From: Desulfuromonadaceae bacterium
GTDB taxonomy: Bacteria; Desulfobacterota; Desulfuromonadia; Desulfuromonadales; Geopsychrobacteraceae
Assembly: GCA_030639985.1 (NCBI GenBank)
Contig: DAOWKG010000169.1
Span: 1-12,492 of the forward strand
Reading direction: 5' to 3'
Length of the DNA: 12,492 bases
Part shown: positions 7,208-12,492 of the stretch, piece after piece
How positions within the stretch are numbered: the first letter of the stretch is position 1
How the letters are laid out: each line of letters opens with the position of its first letter
Program-made: the position numbers and the translations under genes
The notes under the pieces: model-generated
Seen by the model: only the letters and a program-made list of their open reading frames with translations
What the model was told of the DNA's origin: nothing
The model's database searches: none

Positions 7208-7231
7208 CAGGCAAACTATAGAAATTGCCTG
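7208..7231. promoter_or_regulatory. Perfect spaced inverted repeat, possible operator or leader hairpin
   Basis: caggcaa (7208-7214) and ttgcctg (7225-7231) are exact reverse complements separated by 10 bases. The half-site centres are 17 bases apart. There is no T-run on either side, so it is not an intrinsic terminator. It lies 46 bases before the kinase start and downstream of the candidate promoter, so it could be a repressor site or an RNA hairpin in the leader. The neighbouring UPF0251 protein is one possible binder, by position only. Confidence 0.45.
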
Positions 7232-7277
7232 TAAAATTCACTACCAACCTTGCCCATTGGCTTGTTGAGAAAACTAT

Positions 7278-8393
7278 ATGATGAAATTCTCCGAACCAGA
7301 TATCGGGCCCAAAACCATCCTTTGCGTTGACGATGAGCCCATTATTCGGGAATTGTGTGCGAATGCACTGGATGATTACCATGTCGTGCGGGCAGAAGAC
7401 GGCCTTGAAGCACTAAATGTCCTTGAGACGATCAAGGTTGATATTATTCTCAGCGATATCAAGATGCCAAATTTAAACGGGATGGAATTACTCCATAAAG
7501 TCAAAGAACAACGTCCCGATCTGGCAGTAATTTTGATGACCGGTTATTCTGACAGTGAATTAATTCTCGAAGCACTCAAAGCTGGTGCTGATGATTTTAT
7601 TAATAAGCCAATCAATATTTTACAACTCATTACCACGGTCGAAAAAGTTTCTGAAAAACTGAAAATCCGGCAGGAGTTGGCCGATTTAAAGCAGATAGAT
7701 CAACTTAAAAGTGACTTTTTGGGACTGATCTCACACAAGCTCAAAACCCCGACCACGGCAATTTCTCTCTTTATTCAGAATATTGCCGAGGGGATTGAAA
7801 GCCCCGATGATGCCGATTTCAAACAGATGCTGGCTCTGGTTCAAACCGAAACCACCCATATGGAACAGCCTATTCAAGATTTGCTCTACTTCAGCGAAGT
7901 AACCCTGCACAAAGACAACATCAAACTTGAGCCAATTGAGCTAGGACTGGTTGCTGATCGTGTAACCTGCTCGATGCAAGCTTCGGCCCACAAACATCAA
8001 GTAAAACTGGAAAGCCTTATCTCCCCGCCACTGGCATCCAAGCCACTGTTATTGAGTTCACAGCGAATCAATTTTGCCATCCGTGCCCTGATCAGCAATG
8101 CCATAAAATTTTCGGAACCTGGAAGCACTATCAGTGTTACCAGTGAAGTTGATGACAAACAGGTCAAGATCCTGATCAAGGACTCTGGCGTTGGCATAAC
8201 CAAACAAGAATTCCCCAAAATTTTCAATAAGTTTTACCAGATCGACCCAGACCACACTGGTCAAGTGCGAGGATTTGGTCTGGGGCTCTACTATGCCTGT
8301 GATTTCATCAACAGTATGGGTGGCAGACTGCAACTTGAAAGTGAGCCAGGCAAAGGAACCGTCGCGACAATTAAATTCCCGCTACACCGTTAA
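7278..8393 (+). CDS. Soluble REC-histidine kinase (receiver followed by HisKA and HATPase)
   Basis: A 371-residue cytosolic two-component protein with no membrane segment. An N-terminal REC domain (about 12-125) has Asp18, Asp19, phospho-acceptor Asp60, Thr88 and Lys110, all intact. A helical linker (125-145) leads to HisKA with the H-box SHKLKTP, where His153 is the phosphorylated residue. The ATPase domain carries the N-box Asn274, the G1 box DSGVGI (302-307), the F-box around IFNKFYQ (315-321) and the G2 box GFGLGL (332-337), so it should be catalytically complete. This receiver-first architecture suggests that another kinase or phosphorelay controls its activity. The start could be 7278 or 7281 (tandem ATG); the RBS is weak. 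Its partner is unknown. The REC-GGDEF gene nearby is a candidate target, but it is 1.8 kb away in a different transcription unit. Confidence 0.88.
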   Translation: MMKFSEPDIGPKTILCVDDEPIIRELCANALDDYHVVRAEDGLEALNVLETIKVDIILSDIKMPNLNGMELLHKVKEQRPDLAVILMTGYSDSELILEALKAGADDFINKPINILQLITTVEKVSEKLKIRQELADLKQIDQLKSDFLGLISHKLKTPTTAISLFIQNIAEGIESPDDADFKQMLALVQTETTHMEQPIQDLLYFSEVTLHKDNIKLEPIELGLVADRVTCSMQASAHKHQVKLESLISPPLASKPLLLSSQRINFAIRALISNAIKFSEPGSTISVTSEVDDKQVKILIKDSGVGITKQEFPKIFNKFYQIDPDHTGQVRGFGLGLYYACDFINSMGGRLQLESEPGKGTVATIKFPLHR

Positions 8394-8524
8394 ACAAGCA
8401 CCAAACAACCAACACCTACCCCGCCAAAATAGTTGCTTTAAACCTTTATTATCCGCTGGTCTTTATGTTATTTATTATCATTTGTTATTCTGCTGAAATA
8501 ATTTCATTTTCTCTGGAGTATTAA

Positions 8525-9055
8525 ATGTTCAAAGGTACCACAATTTGTTGTGTGCGACACAATTCACAGGTAGCGCTGGCTGGCGATGGTCAAGTCAGTC
8601 TGGGCAATACGGTGATGAAACATGGTGCCCGAAAGATTCGGCGACTTTATCAGGACAAAGTACTTGCCGGTTTTGCTGGCAGTACCGCTGATGCCTTTAC
8701 TCTGTTTGAAAAATTTGAGGCAAAGTTACAGGAATTTCGCGGCAATCTGCCCCGTGCTGCAGTTGCTTTGGCAAAAGACTGGCGTACCGACAAAATACTA
8801 CGTCGTCTGGAAGCACTGCTTATTGTTGCCGATGAAGATGTAAGTCTGGTCATTTCCGGCGCCGGTGATGTTATCGAACCCGACGATGGCGTGGCAGCAA
8901 TCGGCTCAGGTGGCAGCTTTGCCCTGGCTGCCGCTCGGGCGATGGTGGCACATTCGGACCTTGATGCCGAAAAAATCGTCAAGGAGGCGCTCCATATTGC
9001 CGCCGATATTTGTATTTATACCAATGATAAAATTTCTGTTGAGGTCATCAAGTGA
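8525..9055 (+). CDS. hslV: HslV peptidase subunit of the HslUV protease
   Basis: A 176-residue threonine peptidase that assembles as a double hexameric ring and degrades proteins unfolded by HslU in the cytoplasm. The short propeptide MFKG precedes the catalytic Thr5, which becomes Thr1 after self-processing. In mature numbering Asp17 (in GDGQVSLG) and Lys33 (in HGARKIRRL) are in the proteasome-type catalytic positions. [45 protein letters not shown] and AIGSGG are family-typical. The ATG has a tggag RBS 6 bases upstream. The 131 bases before it are A+T-rich; I looked for a heat-shock (sigma-32 type) promoter and could not make one convincing. The stop overlaps the hslU start by 4 bases. Confidence 0.96.
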   Translation: MFKGTTICCVRHNSQVALAGDGQVSLGNTVMKHGARKIRRLYQDKVLAGFAGSTADAFTLFEKFEAKLQEFRGNLPRAAVALAKDWRTDKILRRLEALLIVADEDVSLVISGAGDVIEPDDGVAAIGSGGSFALAAARAMVAHSDLDAEKIVKEALHIAADICIYTNDKISVEVIK

Positions 9056-10380
9056 ACAATTTTACCCCCAGAGAGATAGTTTCCGAACTTGATCGCTACA
9101 TTATCGGTCAAAACGATGCCAAACGTGCCGTTGCCGTAGCCTTAAGAAATCGCTGGCGGCGCCAACAGGTTCCGGCCGAATTACGCGATGAAATAGCGCC
9201 AAAAAATATCATCATGATAGGACCCACCGGGGTAGGTAAAACTGAAATTGCCCGCCGACTGGCAAAGCTGTCACAGGCACCTTTCATCAAGGTTGAAGCG
9301 AGTAAATTCACCGAAGTTGGTTATGTCGGCCGCGATGTCGAAAGTATGGTACGGGATCTGCTCGAACTTGCCATCAACATGGTCAAGGAAGAAGAGACCC
9401 AAAAGATGCGGCTCAAGGCGGAAGCCAACGCCGAAGACCGGCTCCTTGATCTCCTCCTCCCCGGTGAAACCGATTTGTCCCCCGACATACAGGAGCAACG
9501 GCAACACACCCGTGATCGGCTGCGTAAACTATTGCGGCTGGGAGAACTGGAAGAACGCTCCGTCGAGATGGAAGTTGAAGTCAGTAGCATGCCCGCTATG
9601 GGGGTTTTCACGCCACAGGGTAATGAAGAGATGGGGATGAACATCAAGGAGATGTTCGGCAACCTGTTTCCAAAAGATTCCAAACGTAAGAAGCTGAAAG
9701 TAAGTGAAGCACGCCAACACCTGGTTGAATCGGAAGCCGAAAAACTGATCGATATGGAAAATATCACCACTCTGGCACGGGAACGAGCCGAGCAAAATGG
9801 CATTATTTTTATCGATGAAATTGATAAAATCGCCAGTCGTGAAGGGACACATGGCGCCGAAGTTTCCCGTGAGGGGGTACAACGCGATATTTTACCGATT
9901 GTTGAAGGCAGCACCGTTACCACCAAGCACGGAGCGATCAAAACAGACCACATCCTCTTTATCGCAGCCGGGGCATTTCACATGACCAAGCCATCGGATC
10001 TGATCCCGGAACTACAGGGGCGATTTCCGATTCGGGTCGAACTGAACAGTTTGAATGAGGACGATTTCTATCGCATCCTTACCGAACCGACCAATGCCCT
10101 GATTAAGCAATACAAAGAGCTGATGAACACCGAATCGATCCAGCTTACCTTTGACGACGATGCCATCAGGGAGATGGCTAAAATTGCCAAGACCGTCAAT
10201 GATCGCACCGAAAACATTGGCGCCAGACGGCTCCACACTATCCTCGAAAAGTTACTGGAAGAGCTGTCATTCAACGCTCCAGAGTTAACCGACAAACTGG
10301 TAAATATCAGTGCCGCTGAAGTGCACCAGCGGTTAGAAGAAATCAGCAAAGACGAAGATTTATCACGCTATATACTATAA
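9052..10380 (+). CDS. hslU: HslU ATPase subunit of the HslUV protease
   Basis: A 442-residue AAA+ unfoldase that feeds substrates into HslV. It begins at a GTG overlapping the hslV stop (gtga), with gagg 7 bases before it. Walker A GPTGVGKT is at 57-64, the pore loop GYVG at 90-93, the intermediate I-domain runs from about 110 to 240, and Walker B IIFIDEID includes Asp255 and Glu256. The [12 protein letters not shown] segment and the [16 protein letters not shown] segment are the usual arginine-finger and sensor-2 regions. The C-terminus DLSRYIL matches the family tail that inserts into HslV and activates it. Length is normal for the family. No anomaly seen. Confidence 0.97.
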   Translation: MNNFTPREIVSELDRYIIGQNDAKRAVAVALRNRWRRQQVPAELRDEIAPKNIIMIGPTGVGKTEIARRLAKLSQAPFIKVEASKFTEVGYVGRDVESMVRDLLELAINMVKEEETQKMRLKAEANAEDRLLDLLLPGETDLSPDIQEQRQHTRDRLRKLLRLGELEERSVEMEVEVSSMPAMGVFTPQGNEEMGMNIKEMFGNLFPKDSKRKKLKVSEARQHLVESEAEKLIDMENITTLARERAEQNGIIFIDEIDKIASREGTHGAEVSREGVQRDILPIVEGSTVTTKHGAIKTDHILFIAAGAFHMTKPSDLIPELQGRFPIRVELNSLNEDDFYRILTEPTNALIKQYKELMNTESIQLTFDDDAIREMAKIAKTVNDRTENIGARRLHTILEKLLEELSFNAPELTDKLVNISAAEVHQRLEEISKDEDLSRYIL

Positions 10381-10389
10381 GGAATCAGA

Positions 10390-10421
10390 CTTCAGAGCTC
10401 AGGATTAAAGTTCTCCTGAAG
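10390..10421 (+). other. Alternative small hairpins in the hslU-argB gap
   Basis: Two mutually exclusive stems are possible: tcagga (10399-10404) with tcctga (10414-10419), and cttcag (10390-10395) with ctgaag (10416-10421). There is no T-run after either. The 78-base gap between hslU and the argB ATG otherwise holds only the argB RBS. The stems could modulate read-through or mRNA processing, or be chance. Confidence 0.3.
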
Positions 10422-10458
10422 ACTGCTATCTGCACCTGAATCCTTGGAGATTTTAGAA

Positions 10459-11346
10459 ATGAAAGAACTGATTGATAAAGCCAATATTTTGATGGAAGCG
10501 CTGCCGTGGATAAAAAACTTCTACGGTAAAACCATCGTCATCAAATATGGCGGCAATGCCATGGTTGAAGAACACCTGAAAGAGAGCTTTGCCCGCGATA
10601 TCATCATGATGAAATATATCGGCCTGAACCCGGTTGTGGTTCATGGTGGCGGTCCACAGATCGGTAAAGTCCTTGAGGCAATGAAAATTGAGAGCCGGTT
10701 TGTGCAAGGAATGCGGGTAACTGACAGCAAAACCATGGATGTCGTTGAGATGGTTCTAGGTGGCAAGGTCAATAAGGAAATTGTCACCAATATCAATCTT
10801 CAGGGTGGTAAAGCAGTTGGAATTACCGGCAAGGATGGCGGTTTGATTCAGGCTCGAAAACTGGAAATAACGGCAGACAATCCCGATACGCTGACCCCTG
10901 AAATCATCGATATCGGCATGGTTGGCGAAGTCGAATCGGTAGATCCAACCATTATCCGCAGCTTGGAACAACATCAGTTTATCCCGATAATCGCTCCGAT
11001 TGGCAGCGGCCTGAACGGTGAAACCTATAATATTAATGCCGATCTGGTAGCTGGGAAAATTGCCGGAGCTCTCAAGGCCGAAAAATTGATTCTCCTCACC
11101 GATATCGATGGGGTCAAAGATAAACAGGGAAAACTTATTTCGACCATTGATATCCAGCGAGTACCCGACTTAATCAACAACGGCACTATTTCTGGTGGCA
11201 TGATTCCCAAAGTAAACTGCTGTGTCGATGCAATCGAGGACGGAGTTGCTAAAACCCACATTGTCGATGGCCGGATGGAGCACGCCTGCCTGCTCGAAAT
11301 GTTTACCGACAAAGGGATCGGCACCGTCGTGGCGAGGTACAAATAA
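10459..11346 (+). CDS. argB: Acetylglutamate kinase
   Basis: A 295-residue enzyme for the second step of arginine biosynthesis: ATP phosphorylates N-acetyl-L-glutamate to N-acetylglutamyl 5-phosphate in the cytoplasm. Visible motifs are [10 protein letters not shown] with Lys29, VVHGGGPQI (60-68), VQGMRVTD with Arg86, an [19 protein letters not shown] segment, LLTDIDGV and the SGGMIPKV segment. The N-terminal helix before the core (residues 1-22) is the feature of hexameric, arginine-inhibited kinases, so feedback inhibition by arginine is likely. ATG 10459 is chosen over an in-frame TTG at 10444 because ggag (10446-10449) is well placed for it and the conserved family start fits. The next gene, argD, starts on the last base of the argB stop codon. 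Confidence 0.96.
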   Translation: MKELIDKANILMEALPWIKNFYGKTIVIKYGGNAMVEEHLKESFARDIIMMKYIGLNPVVVHGGGPQIGKVLEAMKIESRFVQGMRVTDSKTMDVVEMVLGGKVNKEIVTNINLQGGKAVGITGKDGGLIQARKLEITADNPDTLTPEIIDIGMVGEVESVDPTIIRSLEQHQFIPIIAPIGSGLNGETYNINADLVAGKIAGALKAEKLILLTDIDGVKDKQGKLISTIDIQRVPDLINNGTISGGMIPKVNCCVDAIEDGVAKTHIVDGRMEHACLLEMFTDKGIGTVVARYK

Positions 11347-12492
11347 TGGGCGAATCACAAGGCTGGATTGACCGGGGGCTAACCCACGTTGCTAAAACCT
11401 ACGGCCGCTATCCATTGGTTGCTGCAAGCGGTAAAGGCTGCTGGCTAACCGATATCGATGGCAAAAAGTATCTCGACTTTCTCGCCGGAGTTGCCGTCAA
11501 CAATCTGGGGCACTGCCACCCTAAAATAGTTGCTGCATTGCAAGAGCAAGCGGGCAAACTGCTCCATTGCTCCAACTTTTACCATATCCCCCAACAGATT
11601 GAACTGGCAGAAATCCTCTGCGAGCACTCATTTGGTGACCGGGTATTTTTCTGTAACTCTGGAGCAGAAGCCAACGAGGCAGCATTAAAGCTGGCACGTA
11701 AGTACAGTGCCGACAAATATGGCGACAACCGCTTTGAAATAATCACTGCTAGCGATTCTTTCCACGGTCGCACCCTAGCCACCATCAGTGCTACGGGACA
11801 GGAAAAAATTCAGGCTGGTTTTGCACCACTGATGCCGGGGTTCAAATACGTCAAATTTGGTAACATTGAAGCTCTTGAAGCGGCTATTACTCCACAAACA
11901 TGTGCCATTATGATGGAACCGATTCAAGGCGAGGGGGGTATCAATATCCCTGCCGCAGAGTATTTACCTGCGGTTCGAGAGCTTTGCGATCAACACGATA
12001 TTTTACTTTTGTTTGATGAAGTTCAGGTCGGTTTAGGGCGCACCGGTAAATTGTTTGCCTATCAGCATGACAATATCGAACCAGACGTGATGACCCTTGC
12101 CAAAGCTCTTGCGGGTGGTCCACCTATCGGTGCTATGGTTGCCAAGGAAAAATATGCGGTAGCACTCGGACCCGGCACCCACGGCTCCACCTTTGGCGGC
12201 AATCCGCTGATAGCAGCGGCAGCAGTCGCAGCAGTAAAGGTTGTGCTGGAAGATTCCATTCTCGACAATTGTAATGCCATGGGCGACTATCTACAGACAG
12301 AACTGGAACAACTGCAACAGCAATACTCATTTATCACTCAGGTACGCGGTCGTGGATTGATCTGGGGAATGGAGCTGTCAATCGAAGGTGGCGATATTGT
12401 TAAGATCGCCCTTGAACGTGGCTTGCTGATCAACTGTACCATCGGCAAAGTTCTTCGTTTCGTACCACCATTAATCGTGACTAAAAACGAAA
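11346..12492 (+). CDS. argD: Acetylornithine aminotransferase, 3' end cut by window
   Basis: A PLP enzyme that converts N-acetylglutamate 5-semialdehyde to N-acetylornithine with glutamate as amino donor, the fourth step of arginine synthesis. The frame opens at an ATG sharing one base with the argB stop (taatg), which suggests coupling. About 382 codons are visible and the frame runs off the window; ArgD is normally about 395-400 residues, so only about 15 are missing. Class-III aminotransferase motifs are LDFLAGVAVNNLGHCHP, NSGAEANEAALKLARKY (from Asn104), SFHGRTLATISATGQ, PIQGEGGI, FDEVQVGLGRTG with Asp224, and the PLP-lysine Lys253 in TLAKALAGG. GSTFGGNPL follows as expected. The strong linkage to argB favours ArgD over other ornithine-type aminotransferases. 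Confidence 0.95.
   Translation, partial: MGESQGWIDRGLTHVAKTYGRYPLVAASGKGCWLTDIDGKKYLDFLAGVAVNNLGHCHPKIVAALQEQAGKLLHCSNFYHIPQQIELAEILCEHSFGDRVFFCNSGAEANEAALKLARKYSADKYGDNRFEIITASDSFHGRTLATISATGQEKIQAGFAPLMPGFKYVKFGNIEALEAAITPQTCAIMMEPIQGEGGINIPAAEYLPAVRELCDQHDILLLFDEVQVGLGRTGKLFAYQHDNIEPDVMTLAKALAGGPPIGAMVAKEKYAVALGPGTHGSTFGGNPLIAAAAVAAVKVVLEDSILDNCNAMGDYLQTELEQLQQQYSFITQVRGRGLIWGMELSIEGGDIVKIALERGLLINCTIGKVLRFVPPLIVTKNE

Larger units (their letters stand above)
6988..7277. other. Divergent intergenic region between UPF0251 and REC-kinase genes
   Basis: This 290-base A+T-rich stretch is the longest non-coding region in the window. It separates two genes that point away from each other, so it should hold both promoters. 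It contains a candidate promoter for the kinase, two copies of tccgct exactly 20 bases apart (7163-7168 and 7183-7188), and a perfect spaced inverted repeat. I see no convincing small gene, RNA or terminator in it, and no clear promoter for the UPF0251 gene. Confidence 0.6.

Noticed and set aside
8394..8524. Heat-shock (sigma-32 type) promoter before hslV
   Set aside because: The region is A+T-rich with a small gaaataatttc palindrome (8495-8505), but no matching -35/-10 pair with proper spacing was found.
9321..9953. A 210-codon open frame on the - strand
   Set aside because: It is antisense to the well-supported hslU gene; its translation is rich in Ser/Arg with no recognisable family.
1..12492. 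CRISPR, transposon, phage or defence island
   Set aside because: No repeat-spacer array, transposase, integrase or defence-family protein was seen; every gene over 250 bases belongs to a recognisable family.

Overview
This window looks like chromosome of a Gram-negative anaerobe, most likely a deltaproteobacterium of the Desulfuromonas/Geobacter/Pelobacter kind. The evidence is an outer-membrane TonB-dependent receptor, a TAXI-type binding protein, a UPF0251 regulator, several REC-domain signalling proteins, and the order hslV-hslU-argB-argD, which I recall from that group. No phylogenetic test was possible. Coding density is high and no mobile element, CRISPR array, tRNA or rRNA gene was seen.

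Region 1 (2-4386, + strand) is a cobamide (vitamin B12-type) uptake locus: the 3' part of a BtuB-like receptor, then btuF (periplasmic binding protein), btuC (permease) and btuD (ATPase). The last three genes overlap one another and are probably translationally coupled. A strong intrinsic-terminator hairpin sits between btuB and btuF, only 10 bases before the btuF start. The ATPase carries an extra C-terminal Rossmann-like domain of about 150 residues.

Region 2 (4504-8393) is a signalling cluster on both strands: a REC-GGDEF protein with a variant GGDDF motif (+), an orphan secreted TAXI-family binding protein (-), a small UPF0251 HTH protein (-), and a soluble REC-histidine kinase (+). The 290-base divergent gap between the last two holds a plausible promoter and a perfect spaced inverted repeat. 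No TRAP permease is present, so the binding protein may work with a distant permease or as a sensor; this is inference.

Region 3 (8525-12492, + strand) is a housekeeping block: hslV and hslU (peptidase and ATPase of the HslUV protease), then argB and argD (arginine biosynthesis), with argD cut by the window end. Stop and start codons overlap at hslV/hslU and argB/argD; 78 bases containing small alternative hairpins separate hslU from argB.

Most of the window is ordinary. I did not find a clearly new system. The points most worth a second look are the terminator/attenuator position in the B12 locus, the fused domain of BtuD, the orphan TAXI protein among REC proteins, and the inverted repeat before the kinase.
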